From Fimbriimonadales bacterium (lineage in GTDB: Bacteria; Armatimonadota; Fimbriimonadia; Fimbriimonadales; GBS-DC): a stretch of DNA of 64,000 nucleotides. Positions 9,508 through 18,263 of this stretch are shown here, in pieces. A program made the translations under genes and the position numbers. The stretch spans positions 146,462 through 210,461 of the forward strand of contig BPGO01000004.1 in assembly GCA_026003075.1 (NCBI GenBank), in the 5' to 3' direction. Below the pieces are notes generated by a model, which saw only the letters and a list, made by a program, of their open reading frames with translations, had not been told where the DNA came from and searched no databases. How positions within the stretch are numbered: position 1 is the stretch's first letter; each line of letters starts with the position of its first letter.

Positions 9508-10449
9508 ATGGAGCTGCTTCGACCGAAGGCAATAGAACCGGGTGCGACAATTGGCATTGTGTCCCCCTCAAGCGCGATTGACTCGGAAGATTTAGAGAAA
9601 GGGCTGGAGCCGTTCTATCGGCGCGGCTACCGCATCGTGCTGGGGGAGCATGTGCTCGCGCGTCGGGGCTACCTTGCAGGAACCGATGAGCAACGCGCCC
9701 GTGATTTGATGGCGATGTTCGCCCGTGACGATATCGATGCGGTGCTGTGTTCGCGTGGGGGCTACGGCGCGGCGCGGCTCATTCCCTACTTAGATCCGTC
9801 GGTGTTCCGCAACCATCCCAAACTGCTCATCGGCTATAGTGATATTACTGTGCTGCATCTTTGGCTGTTGCGTCAGGTGGGGCTTGTGGGGTTGTACGCG
9901 CCGATGCCGATCACGATGACGCGCTACATCCCCGACCACGCAATGGAGGTGTTCTGGCGCGCGCTGGAGGTTCCCGAACCGCTGGGCGAACTCCCCACTT
10001 GGAACCCACCGTACCGAACTATCGTACCCGGCAAAGCGCAGGGACGCCTCACAGGGGGTTGTCTCTGCCTAATGGCGGACTCGATCGGCGCTCCCTACGA
10101 AATCGACACACGCGACGCGATCGTCATGATAGAGGATGTGGACGAGCCGCCGTATCGATTGGACGCGATGTTGAACCACCTTAAACTGGCGGGCAAATGG
10201 GAAGTGTGCCGCGGCGTCGCATTCAGCGAGGATACCCGCTGGGAACAGCATGTCAAGGAGGGCGAGCAAACGCTTACCCCCGACGACATCCTGAATGACT
10301 ACTTCGGTGGTTTGCCTCAGCCTTCGATGGCGGGCTTCCCGTTCGGGCACATCCGTGATCCCCTCACCCTGCCGTATGGCTTGCTGGCGGAGTTGGACAC
10401 CGAACGCGGCAAACTCACCATTCTGGAGCCAGCGACGCGCCGTCCCTAA
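9508..10449 (+). CDS. LD-carboxypeptidase family protein (peptidase S66)
   Basis: The 313-aa product (start MELLRPKAIEPGATIGIVSP) shows the S66 layout. The nucleophile serine is in LIGYSDITVLH, a glutamate in MIEDVDEPPYRLD, and a late histidine in FGHIRDPLTLPYG complete the Ser-Glu-His triad. Family members cleave the L-Lys/DAP-D-Ala bond of murein tetrapeptides in recycling, or microcin-like peptides. The start at 9508 is preferred because it aligns with the family N-terminus and leaves room for the divergent MCP promoter. No signal peptide is seen, so cytosolic action is likely. Confidence 0.9.
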   Translation: MELLRPKAIEPGATIGIVSPSSAIDSEDLEKGLEPFYRRGYRIVLGEHVLARRGYLAGTDEQRARDLMAMFARDDIDAVLCSRGGYGAARLIPYLDPSVFRNHPKLLIGYSDITVLHLWLLRQVGLVGLYAPMPITMTRYIPDHAMEVFWRALEVPEPLGELPTWNPPYRTIVPGKAQGRLTGGCLCLMADSIGAPYEIDTRDAIVMIEDVDEPPYRLDAMLNHLKLAGKWEVCRGVAFSEDTRWEQHVKEGEQTLTPDDILNDYFGGLPQPSMAGFPFGHIRDPLTLPYGLLAELDTERGKLTILEPATRRP

Positions 10450-10532
10450 GCGACCATTGCCCGCGCCTGCGCCGACGGTGAAGCCATCGGCGCATACAAA
10501 AATACGACGGGCATGCCGAAAATCGAGCATCG

Positions 10533-11456
10533 ATGAGCGGTGTGTCTGCCTTTTTGGCGATGGTCGGCGTCGGGTTGGGTGCGGTTCTAAGTGGTGTCTT
10601 GGTGCGCCTCGCCACGCCCTATCACACACAACGCGCGGAAACTTTGGATGCCCTGACAATCTACGACAAGAAGGCGATGGCATCGGTAGTGGGCGAGTTT
10701 CGGGGCAGTGTGGCGGGCTATCTCTGGGCGAAAACGGACGAATACACTCACGGCGGGGTGCGCCTGCGCTCGATGACCGAACGCGAGAAACACTACGGAA
10801 CCGCCCACGCCGCCCACAGCGCAGACGGACTGCACGACCACCACGACGAAACCGGCGTCATCCCGGAACCGGAACGCGACCCACGCTGGCTCTGGGGCGA
10901 TATCGAGCGCACCGTCAAGCCGTACTTCGATGTGCGCCATCACTTCCATCGCCCCGTGCGCGAAGTGCTGCCCCTGTACCGATTTATGACCTGGGTCGAC
11001 CCGACCTTCGTGCCCGGCTACTTGGTCGGAGCGCAGATGATTCTGTTTGACAACCGCAATAACCTGCCGCAAGCGTTGGCGTTTCTGGAAGAAGGTGCGC
11101 GCCAGAATCCCAAAAGCATCGCACTCTTCACGGAACTGGGGCGATACCATCTGGTCTACACAGAGCGCTATGACCTGAGCGAACATTATCTCCAAAAAGC
11201 CATCGAGAACGGCGCGGACTGGACACCGACGAATCCCTTTGAACGCGAGGGGCTGCTGTATGCCTATCGCTGGCTTGCGCTCAAGGCGTACAAGCAGGGC
11301 GAACTGGGCAAGATGCGCACTTGGGCATGGCGGGGCTTGCAACGCTTCCCCGAAGACAGCGTGCTAAAGATGCTCATGGAGAAGCGGGACACACAATCGT
11401 CCCCTCAACAGGCGTTTCCTCTACAGGACGCGGCGCCACCCGAGAACGCCCGATAA
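10533..11456 (+). CDS. Membrane-anchored TPR-like hypothetical protein
   Basis: The 307-aa product has one N-terminal hydrophobic segment (about 5-28, LAMVGVGLGAVLSGVLV) and then a hydrophilic body. Helical repeats resembling TPRs occupy the C-terminal half (NNLPQALAFLEEGARQNPKS, YDLSEHYLQKAIENGA). A His/Asp-rich patch (GLHDHHDETG, ~100) is notable and could bind metal. No specific family was recognised. Its 3' end overlaps the convergent matrixin gene by 83 nt. Confidence 0.65.
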   Translation: MSGVSAFLAMVGVGLGAVLSGVLVRLATPYHTQRAETLDALTIYDKKAMASVVGEFRGSVAGYLWAKTDEYTHGGVRLRSMTEREKHYGTAHAAHSADGLHDHHDETGVIPEPERDPRWLWGDIERTVKPYFDVRHHFHRPVREVLPLYRFMTWVDPTFVPGYLVGAQMILFDNRNNLPQALAFLEEGARQNPKSIALFTELGRYHLVYTERYDLSEHYLQKAIENGADWTPTNPFEREGLLYAYRWLALKAYKQGELGKMRTWAWRGLQRFPEDSVLKMLMEKRDTQSSPQQAFPLQDAAPPENAR

Positions 11457-12042
11457 AGTAGTTGCAATACGCAGTTTTGAGCGTGTTCAGGTCGCTTTGG
11501 GTAATCTGCAGGGGCACATTCGGCGTATAGGTGGGGTACATCATATCATCAGGGTTCGCACTGTGCCCATCAATCCCAATGGCATGCCCAAACTCGTGCG
11601 CTGACACGCTGCGAATGTCAATGGCGCTGTCGCCCTTGGTACCGATTTCGACCCTTGCGCTCACCAATCGCCCGCTGCTGGGATAATATGAGTAGCTCGT
11701 TAGCCCATCCTTTGTGGCAGGGTTGAAGTACACCTTGATTTTGGCTGCGTCGGGAGTGTCCACCACGACATAGCGCACCACAGAACCCGTCGCGTTCACC
11801 CACTGATCGAAGCCCTGCAGCGCGAGGGTGCGGTAATAATCAGAATAGTTCTCATCACGCTCGAAGTAGACCGTTACGGGAAACCGTTCCCAATAGAGTA
11901 GGCGTCTCAGTTGCGGCACATAGTTCGGGGTGAAGGTGTTCGCCGAACAAACACGATCCGCCCCCGACTGTGCGCCACCGCCGCATCCAGCCAGCAGCAT
12001 CGCCCCACCTAATATCAGCATCCAGGCAGCCGTGTACCGCAT
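11374..12042 (-). CDS. Matrixin-like zinc metalloprotease lipoprotein
   Basis: Starting at ATG 12042 (GAGGTG upstream) the product is 222 aa. It begins with a lipoprotein signal (MLILGGAMLLAGC, lipobox LAGC). The metzincin site HEFGHAIGIDGHS supplies three zinc histidines, and DDMMYP provides the Met-turn. It is therefore a predicted surface or periplasmic lipid-anchored protease. A 20-codon upstream extension is in frame but has no RBS and no signal-like character. The C-terminal ~25 residues are Pro/Val-rich and overlap the convergent TPR gene. Confidence 0.85.
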   Translation of the reverse strand: MRYTAAWMLILGGAMLLAGCGGGAQSGADRVCSANTFTPNYVPQLRRLLYWERFPVTVYFERDENYSDYYRTLALQGFDQWVNATGSVVRYVVVDTPDAAKIKVYFNPATKDGLTSYSYYPSSGRLVSARVEIGTKGDSAIDIRSVSAHEFGHAIGIDGHSANPDDMMYPTYTPNVPLQITQSDLNTLKTAYCNYFIGRSRVAPRPVEETPVEGTIVCPASP

Positions 12043-12068
12043 AACGCAGCACCTCACCGATATCGGGG

Positions 12069-12074
12069 TATAAT
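12069..12074 (+). promoter_or_regulatory. -10 box for rpmE
   Basis: A consensus TATAAT lies 27 bases before the rpmE start, followed by an RBS (CGGAGG). No clear TTGACA is visible at the expected distance. Confidence 0.45.
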
Positions 12075-12100
12075 ATACCTCGATACGGAGGTCTGAACGC

Positions 12101-12319
12101 ATGAAACCAGGAATCCATCCGAAATATGTGGTAGCGACCGTTCACTGCGCCTGTGGCAACACTTTCGAGACGCTCTCGGTCAAAGAGGAGATTCGCGTTG
12201 AGGTGTGCGCTGCGTGCCACCCTGCGTTTACGGGCGAGGGCGGTCGGCGCGTGGTGGACACCGAAGGGCGTGTGGAGCGGTTCAAACGCAAGTACCAGAA
12301 CTACGGGAATCGCGGATGA
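12101..12319 (+). CDS. rpmE: 50S ribosomal protein L31 (zinc-type)
   Basis: The 72-aa protein begins [20 protein letters not shown] and carries two cysteine pairs (CAC and CAAC) of the zinc-binding L31 form, ending in [16 protein letters not shown] precedes the start. It overlaps the next gene by ATGA. The L31-DUF1385 order is known from other bacteria, where prfA often follows; prfA is not in this window. Confidence 0.95.
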   Translation: MKPGIHPKYVVATVHCACGNTFETLSVKEEIRVEVCAACHPAFTGEGGRRVVDTEGRVERFKRKYQNYGNRG

Positions 12320-13275
12320 ATCCCCAAAAGCCCGCCTATTGGCGTTATGGGGGTCAAGCGGTCATTGAAGGGGTTATGATGCGCAGCCCCCGCTATTTCG
12401 CCATCGCCTGCCGCAAGCCCGATGGCGAAATTATCCTCCATTCGGAACCCATCGAGAAAACGATTCTGGGGAAGTTGCAGTTTTTGAACCGCCCGCTGCT
12501 GCGCGGGATTTTTATGCTTATCGACGCGCTCGCGCTGGGCATCAAGTCGCTCCACTTCTCCAGTCAGGTACAGATTCAGCACGACCCCGAAATCAAGCCT
12601 GTGTCCAAGCCGGTGCAAGAGATTGCGATTGGGGCGTCGGCGCTGGGAGGCTTCGCAATCGGGATTTTCCTGTTTTTCGTGTTGCCGACCCTGCTCACCG
12701 ACTGGTTGGCACGCGAGGGCTGGGGGAGCGTCGCACGGAATATGGTGGACGGCGGGCTGCGGATTGCAATTTTTCTGCTCTACATCGGGCTGATTGGGCT
12801 GATGCCCGATATTCGGCGCGTGTTTCAATATCACGGCGCGGAGCATAAAGCGATTAACGCCCTGGAAGAGGAAGGCGCGGTGTCGGTGGAAGCAGCGCGA
12901 CGCCAAACACGACTGCACCCGCGCTGCGGCACGAGTTTCGTACTGCTCGTGCTGATTCTCAGTATTTTCGTGTTCGCGTTTCTGGGGCGACCGCCTGTGT
13001 ATCTTCGTGTTCCGATGCACCTTGCGCTGCTGCCTGTGATTGCAAGCCTCACCTACGAGATTATCCGCCTTGCTGGGATGTACAAAGGCGGCTTTCTGGC
13101 GCGGGTACTCCTGGCGCCCGGCTTGTGGACCCAGTACCTGACCACGCGCGAGCCGACCGACGACCAAATCGAGGTCGCGGTGGCGGCGCTCCAGCGCGTA
13201 CGCGAGTTGGAAGAGGGAGCCCCTGCGCCTGCCGAGTCGCACGAAGTCTCGGTCGCTGAGCCTGCAGGCGCATAG
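12316..13275 (+). CDS. DUF1385 family membrane protein (YqhQ-like)
   Basis: The 319-aa product opens with the family signature [15 protein letters not shown] and contains [16 protein letters not shown] and [14 protein letters not shown]. Four to five hydrophobic helices lie at about 105-130, 150-175, 215-240 and 245-265. Biochemical function is unknown. The start at 12316 overlaps the rpmE stop, so translation is probably coupled; longer in-frame extensions would run through rpmE and are rejected. The Ala/Pro/Glu-rich C-terminus is probably disordered. Confidence 0.9.
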   Translation: MNPQKPAYWRYGGQAVIEGVMMRSPRYFAIACRKPDGEIILHSEPIEKTILGKLQFLNRPLLRGIFMLIDALALGIKSLHFSSQVQIQHDPEIKPVSKPVQEIAIGASALGGFAIGIFLFFVLPTLLTDWLAREGWGSVARNMVDGGLRIAIFLLYIGLIGLMPDIRRVFQYHGAEHKAINALEEEGAVSVEAARRQTRLHPRCGTSFVLLVLILSIFVFAFLGRPPVYLRVPMHLALLPVIASLTYEIIRLAGMYKGGFLARVLLAPGLWTQYLTTREPTDDQIEVAVAALQRVRELEEGAPAPAESHEVSVAEPAGA

Positions 13276-13285
13276 GCTTTGCGAG

Positions 13286-14512
13286 TTATCCGTTCCGTTT
13301 CTGTCCGCTGGTGCGTATCGCGCCGCACGCTAACTCTGGCAATGCCCACGCTGCCAGAGCGAGCGCAATCACCATATCGTCATGCACCCCACCCCCGCCT
13401 TGCAGCCGGGCGCCACGCTCGGTAGGGGTCGCCTCAAAATGATGCAGTTCGCGCAGCAGTTCGGGGTCGGGCAGCAGCTGTAGCCTGCTTTGCTCCAGCA
13501 TGAGGGCAAGGTTCTCGATCAGATTCTGTTTGAACGCGCGGGTGAACACGACCCCCTCCGCGTGGGGGATTCCCGCCGCCTGCACCGCCTCCAAGAGCGG
13601 GTCGCCCAAACCCGTGCGGTCGCACAGCACGCGCACCGGATTATGCAGACGCAGATGCTGCACGACGATTTCGACTTGTTCACTCCACGACAGTCCCTGC
13701 CAGCGGCGAATCAGGAGCAGTTGGGCGCCTTCACGCACGCCGCGCAAAACGGCCAACGCGGTGTAGTCGTGGCTTCGCGCCCAATCCACCCCGGCAACCA
13801 CCAGCCCCTCCGTGTCGCGACGCAGCAGCAACGCGCGGTCGACCCACTCCGTGCGGAACACCCGACCGGTATCGTCCAGAAACTGTGCGCCGTATTCCAC
13901 TTGGAACTGCCGTGTGCTCATGATGCTGGCTTGTATCTGCAATACGGTGGGCGACAGGAGCGGATTATGCCATGAGGGGCTGCGCAGGCTCCAGACACGG
14001 ACGCCATCCGCCTGCCCCTGCCGATAGAGTCGGTAAAAGTAGTTCTTGCCGCGTGGAGTGGAGACCAAGGCGAGTTTGCCGCCGGTATCGGCGAGCATGG
14101 GCATCAGCGTCTCCAGAACCACCGATTCGGGCACATAGGCGGCTTCGTCGACGAGGATCAGGTGCGCTTTGCGTCCGCGCAGGAGCATCCCACCGCGCGT
14201 AGCGGGGCGCGCCCAGAGCTTCGATTCGCCCAGGCTAAGCGTGGGTGCGGGAGCGCGTCGGACGGTAGGGCGTGCGCCGAGGCGTTGCAAAAACGCGAAT
14301 GCCCGCTCGAACCCAAGCGACGCCTGCTCTACCGAAGGCGCGACGAGGAGCACCTGTCTCGGCGCGTCGCTGAGCAGAGCGCGGGCAATTTCGGCGGCGA
14401 TGACCTCCGTCTTGCCCCAGCGTCGCCCACACGCCAGCACACGCACAGGCGCCTCAGACGCGAGAAACGCTTGTTGCCCCGGATGGGGACGCCAGCCAGA
14501 AATCAGAAACAT
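13286..14512 (-). CDS. Orphan phage terminase large-subunit-like ATPase/nuclease
   Basis: The 408-aa product carries an ATPase domain with Walker A CGRRWGKT (28-35) and Walker B LILVDEAAY (118-126). An RNase H-like nuclease domain follows, with acidic residues at D243 (GVDWARSHDYTAL), D298 (VLCDRTGLG) and D378/D379 (HDDMVIALAL). This is the TerL architecture that packages phage DNA. No portal, capsid, small terminase or integrase gene lies nearby, so it is either a domesticated relic or a chromosomal TerL-like enzyme of unknown role. ATG 14512 is preferred for its GGGGGAG RBS; a 22-codon extension overlaps the upstream gene. Confidence 0.8.
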   Translation of the reverse strand: MFLISGWRPHPGQQAFLASEAPVRVLACGRRWGKTEVIAAEIARALLSDAPRQVLLVAPSVEQASLGFERAFAFLQRLGARPTVRRAPAPTLSLGESKLWARPATRGGMLLRGRKAHLILVDEAAYVPESVVLETLMPMLADTGGKLALVSTPRGKNYFYRLYRQGQADGVRVWSLRSPSWHNPLLSPTVLQIQASIMSTRQFQVEYGAQFLDDTGRVFRTEWVDRALLLRRDTEGLVVAGVDWARSHDYTALAVLRGVREGAQLLLIRRWQGLSWSEQVEIVVQHLRLHNPVRVLCDRTGLGDPLLEAVQAAGIPHAEGVVFTRAFKQNLIENLALMLEQSRLQLLPDPELLRELHHFEATPTERGARLQGGGGVHDDMVIALALAAWALPELACGAIRTSGQKRNG

Positions 14513-14559
14513 CACTCCCCCCTGCCGATTCCGTCGGCAGCGTGGGGCAAAGGCAACCG

Positions 14560-15042
14560 TTAGGGCAGCATCGCCCAAAGCCGTTCCACCGCTTCGTCCG
14601 CCGTGTGGGCAGTGGGAACGGAGAGCGTTTCGCCTTCGATCTGGAACTGCCAGCTGTGGAGCAGCACCAGAGGCTTACCGAGGCGCAGTGCGAGGGCGAT
14701 CTCCGAGAGCGTGCCATAGCCGCCGCCGATAGCAATCAGCCCGTCGCACACGCAGGCGATGAGATAGTTGCGCGCCTCGCGCAGCCCTGTGAACAGGGCA
14801 ATCTCGATGAACTCGTTCGGGGGCGATTCGGCGGCGTTGGTGCCCGGGAGAATCCCCAGGGTCAGCCCGCCTGCTTCCTGCGCTCCTTGCGCCGCCGCCT
14901 GCATCACGCCCGTCATCCCGCCGCACACAAGGATGGCATCGCGCTCCGCGATGCGCTTGCCGACCGCCCGCGCCAACTCCCGTTGCGCAGGCGTCCCGAT
15001 GGAACTGCCGATCACCCCAATCAGCGGTTTGCGCACACGCAC
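14560..15042 (-). CDS. LOG/TIGR00725-like Rossmann-fold protein
   Basis: The 160-aa product (RKPLIGVIGSSIG, VCGGMTGVMQAAAQGAQEAG, GGGYGTLSEIALALRLGKP) matches the lysine-decarboxylase-like / LOG superfamily. The GGYGTLSE loop corresponds to the PGGxGTxxE motif of cytokinin-activating phosphoribohydrolases, here with one proline replaced. Likely a cytosolic nucleoside-monophosphate phosphoribohydrolase, but TIGR00725 members are not characterised. It follows the universal stress gene with a 3-nt gap, so they form an operon. Confidence 0.82.
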   Translation of the reverse strand: MRVRKPLIGVIGSSIGTPAQRELARAVGKRIAERDAILVCGGMTGVMQAAAQGAQEAGGLTLGILPGTNAAESPPNEFIEIALFTGLREARNYLIACVCDGLIAIGGGYGTLSEIALALRLGKPLVLLHSWQFQIEGETLSVPTAHTADEAVERLWAMLP

Positions 15043-15045
15043 GAC

Positions 15046-15933
15046 TCAAGCCCGCAGCAGCAGCAGGTTCACCCGCTCCCCAACCGCAAAGTGATACGAG
15101 ACGCTCCCCAACGAGAGCCGCTCCAGCAGCGAGTGCCCCTTCGCGCCCAGTATCAACACCTGCGATTGGGTCGCCTCCATCGCCTCGCGAATGGAGGGGA
15201 TGGGCAACCCTTCCACCACCACCGACTCACACGCGGCGTTCAGGGGGCGCAGGCGCTCACACACACGGCGATTGCGCTCATGCAGCTGCTCGATAATCCA
15301 CTCCACCCCCGACTCCTGGACGGCGGGCGCGGTGCGCGTCAGCAGGTGGAGCGTCTCCTCGTCGAGGTCGAAAGCGGTGGTAATCGCGATGCGCTCGATT
15401 CGAGTGGGCGCGAACTGCAGCAGCAGGTCGATACACCGGGAGTTATACTCCGAATGGTCGGTTGCCAGCACAGCGTGCAGGGGTTGGTCGGTCGGGGGCG
15501 GTGTGTGGGCGATTAGGAGGCTCTGTTTCGCGGAGGTGAGCGCCGCGCGAGCAACACTGCCCACGAAAAACGCCTGCAGCGCCCCTTTGCGGGTACCGCC
15601 CAGCGCAATCAGCGACGCCTCCCGCTCCTCTGCCAGTTCCAGCAGGCGCGTCGCCGCCTGACCCTGCAGCACGACCGTCTCCGTTTCGATGCCGTGCGCC
15701 TGAAGCCTCTGCTTGAGGGCGTCCAGACGCTCCAGCATGGCGTTGGTCTGTGCCGCCGTCGCCTCCCGAAACACCTCCTCAGAGAACGGCGCCACAACCC
15801 CCACCACGGGCGGGCGCGGCGGCTCGATGACCGATGCTAAGATAATCTGAGGCTGCGCGAACCCTAACGCCTGAACCCACGCCAGCGCGGGTTCGTATGC
15901 TCCATCTCCGTCGACGCCAACCAAGATACGCAT
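15046..15933 (-). CDS. Tandem universal stress protein (two UspA domains)
   Basis: The 295-aa product contains two Usp folds, each starting with a hydrophobic strand (MRILVGVDGDG; LHAVLATDHSEYN). Each ends in a GxxG-type nucleotide-loop region (ALGGTRKGALQAFFVGSVAR; ILGAKGHSLLERLSLGSVS). The second loop keeps the G-2x-G-9x-G(S/T) ATP-binding pattern best. Presumed cytosolic stress-response protein; no direct target can be inferred. Confidence 0.88.
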   Translation of the reverse strand: MRILVGVDGDGAYEPALAWVQALGFAQPQIILASVIEPPRPPVVGVVAPFSEEVFREATAAQTNAMLERLDALKQRLQAHGIETETVVLQGQAATRLLELAEEREASLIALGGTRKGALQAFFVGSVARAALTSAKQSLLIAHTPPPTDQPLHAVLATDHSEYNSRCIDLLLQFAPTRIERIAITTAFDLDEETLHLLTRTAPAVQESGVEWIIEQLHERNRRVCERLRPLNAACESVVVEGLPIPSIREAMEATQSQVLILGAKGHSLLERLSLGSVSYHFAVGERVNLLLLRA

Positions 15934-15962
15934 CGCCCTCAGTATACCTTGCGTGGGCGCGT

Positions 15963-17906
15963 TTACAGTTCGTAGTTGCTCGCCGTTAGATGGAACTCCA
16001 GCCGTTTGCCCGCGCGCTCGACAGTCAGCTTCAGCGGACGCCCCACCTTCGTATACGAGAGCCGATTGACCAACTGCTTCTCCGTCCAGTTGGCAGGCGA
16101 CTGCCCATCGATGAGCAGAATCTTATCGCCTGCCTTCACCCCGGCGATATCCGCATCGGACATCGGCATCACCCAGCGCACGATTAAGTCCTTGCCCTGC
16201 TTGCGCCACCAGATGCCGTAGCCCGCGTTATCGGCGGCGCGCTCGGCTTCCGTGTTCGGACGCCAGACCATCTGCTCGCGGAAATAGTTGTAGGTCACCT
16301 TGTAGTGGCGCATAATCGGCACGCCGAGCAGCCCGTAGCGCGTCTGCAACGCCGTCACCGAATCGGAACGCGCGTTCTCCGAGAGTTTATGATACGCATA
16401 GACCGAATTGAACTGCAGCGAACCCAGCCGCATGCGATTGATGCGATACACCCGCAGGTCGCCCGTGAAGAACTGATACTCGTCGCCTTCAAAGAACTCA
16501 CCGAGCCGTTTGTACCATGTTTCAATGGTAAGCGCGGGTCCGTCGCTGGCGTCATGTTTATAGGACGGCGGCAGCAGGTTCGTCGACGCGCCCGTGTCGA
16601 CAATCATGCGTATCGGCTGCTCTTTTTGCCCGACGGTCATCGTTACCAGCACATGGTCGCCCGCCATTTCGAAGGGGATGACGACGCCTTCGGGCAACGG
16701 CGCGTCGGGCGCCTCAAAAGTAATCGTGCGGTCGGCGAAGTTCACGGTCGTCTGGAACGCGGCGATGGTCTCGCGCCCCAGCAACCCAATCACGCGCTTG
16801 CCGTCAATCGAATCGTTGCCCAGCGGCGTGCGCCACACCGCGCCCCCGCTAATCATGATGTCGCGCACCTCCGCCTCGCCCACCTTCAGGCTCTTCACAC
16901 GCACGCGATACGACGGGAACGCGCCATACACCATCGTCGACCAGTAATCGCTGTTGGGAACCTTCTCCAGCCCCGCCTCTTTCACGATGGAGTCGTCAAT
17001 CCAAGTGCTGGAAGCGCCCGTATCGTAGATAATCCAATACGGTCCCTTGCCGTTGAGCCAGACCTGCACATAGAGTGAGTTCCCACTGAAGCGAAAGGGC
17101 ACTTTCACAGGCAGATTGTCGCGCACGGCGGGCGAGGTTCCGTGGGGAGGGCGTTGGAACCGCGCGTCGTCCAGCTCGGTCTGCGCGTCCATCGAGGTCA
17201 TAAAATAGGTCGCGACATGCACCCCGTCGCTGTAGAGGCGCGTTTCGAGGGGCATCAGCACCTCGCCGTTGGGCGTCGCCATCGCCCGAAAACCGTGATA
17301 CACCACCCCGATGCGACTAATCTTGTCGGTCTCATAGTCCACCTGCTGATACTCCATCCCGACAATCTGGTTCTGATCGTTGAGGAAGCAGTGCAGTTTA
17401 TTGTCGGGCTTTTTGGGCAGGTTGCGTTGATGTTCAGGCTGGGGCAACTGCACCGTGATACGGTAGGCAGGGCGTCCATCGGGCAGCTTGCTCGCCTCGC
17501 CGCCGACCAGCGTCCCCACCGAAAGCCAGTGCGGTATGTGGACAAAGTGCATATAGAGCGTATCTTTCAGCCCCCACTCCTCTTCCTGGGCGATGCTGGA
17601 ACTGAGATACTCGTTTTTGCGCCAGCCCTTGTTGCCATCGAACCCGACGATGCTCTCATCGTCGCCGTAGCGGGTTTCCGTCACGCGCTTTGTGCCGCGT
17701 AGGTAAAGCGTGCGTTTGGCGGCGCTTTTGCCCCCGTATTCGCTGGTGATGTCGTATTCCAGTTTCACACCGCGTTGCGCCAATGCGCGATAGGCGTCGC
17801 CGCCGTGTTGCTCAATCGCCTGCTGGAACCGCGTCGCGGCGTCGTCCGCAAACACCGCGCACAGCAGAACCCACGCGCTCAAAACCCCAAACAGACGCTG
17901 CATCAT
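15963..17906 (-). CDS. Secreted protein with two retropepsin-like DTGAS motifs and a C-terminal PDZ domain
   Basis: The 647-aa product has a signal peptide (MMQRLFGVLSAWVLLCAVFA) and an N-terminal ~250-residue region with outer-membrane-lipoprotein-like strands. An aspartyl-protease-like region carries DTGAS at D295 (IIYDTGASSTW) and again at D437 (MIVDTGASTNL). A PDZ domain follows (about 560-640, MSDADIAGVKAGDKILLIDG). Bacterial retropepsin-like proteins normally carry one DTG and dimerise; two motifs in one chain suggest a fused, pseudo-symmetric enzyme. It is predicted to be periplasmic or extracellular. Confidence 0.8.
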   Translation of the reverse strand: MMQRLFGVLSAWVLLCAVFADDAATRFQQAIEQHGGDAYRALAQRGVKLEYDITSEYGGKSAAKRTLYLRGTKRVTETRYGDDESIVGFDGNKGWRKNEYLSSSIAQEEEWGLKDTLYMHFVHIPHWLSVGTLVGGEASKLPDGRPAYRITVQLPQPEHQRNLPKKPDNKLHCFLNDQNQIVGMEYQQVDYETDKISRIGVVYHGFRAMATPNGEVLMPLETRLYSDGVHVATYFMTSMDAQTELDDARFQRPPHGTSPAVRDNLPVKVPFRFSGNSLYVQVWLNGKGPYWIIYDTGASSTWIDDSIVKEAGLEKVPNSDYWSTMVYGAFPSYRVRVKSLKVGEAEVRDIMISGGAVWRTPLGNDSIDGKRVIGLLGRETIAAFQTTVNFADRTITFEAPDAPLPEGVVIPFEMAGDHVLVTMTVGQKEQPIRMIVDTGASTNLLPPSYKHDASDGPALTIETWYKRLGEFFEGDEYQFFTGDLRVYRINRMRLGSLQFNSVYAYHKLSENARSDSVTALQTRYGLLGVPIMRHYKVTYNYFREQMVWRPNTEAERAADNAGYGIWWRKQGKDLIVRWVMPMSDADIAGVKAGDKILLIDGQSPANWTEKQLVNRLSYTKVGRPLKLTVERAGKRLEFHLTASNYEL

Positions 17907-17954
17907 ACCGCCTCCGCAAAAAGGATACCTGATGCAACGGGCGTTTCTCCCGAT

Positions 17955-18200
17955 TTGCCCTCACCCCCAGCCCCGCTCCCACCGCGTGATTGCTTGCCCT
18001 CACCCCCTGCCCCCTCTCCCACCGCGTGGATTGCTTGCCCTCACCCCCAGCCCCGCTCCCACCGCGTGATTGCTTGCCCTCACCCCCTGCCCCTCTCCCA
18101 CCGCGTGATTGCGTGCGCTCACCCTATGTGCCCTCCCACCTGTGCTCTGTTTTGCCCTCACCCCTAACCCCTCTCCCACAGCGTGGGAGAGGGGAGTGGC
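17955..18200. repeat. Tandem ~39-bp C-rich repeat ending in a palindromic unit
   Basis: Four head-to-tail copies of about 39-41 bp (TTGCCCTCACCCC, then CCCACCGCGTGATTGC) run from 17955 to about 18112, followed by a decayed unit. The last unit (CCCCTCTCCCACAGCGTGGG) folds back on itself as a near-perfect hairpin (CCCCTCTCCCAC / GTGGGAGAGGGG). The wording matches the repeat inside the amylase gene at 44465. No gene is visible from 17907 to 18263. This block directly abuts the leader-distal end of the CRISPR array. Confidence 0.8.
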
Positions 18201-18263
18201 TTTTACGCAACCCTGAACCACAAGTGTAGGAACAAGCTTAGCGCAGCGATGTACCCTTCGTGT

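Noticed and set aside
13286..14512. Prophage
   Set aside because: Only the terminase-like gene is present; neighbours are ordinary cellular genes.
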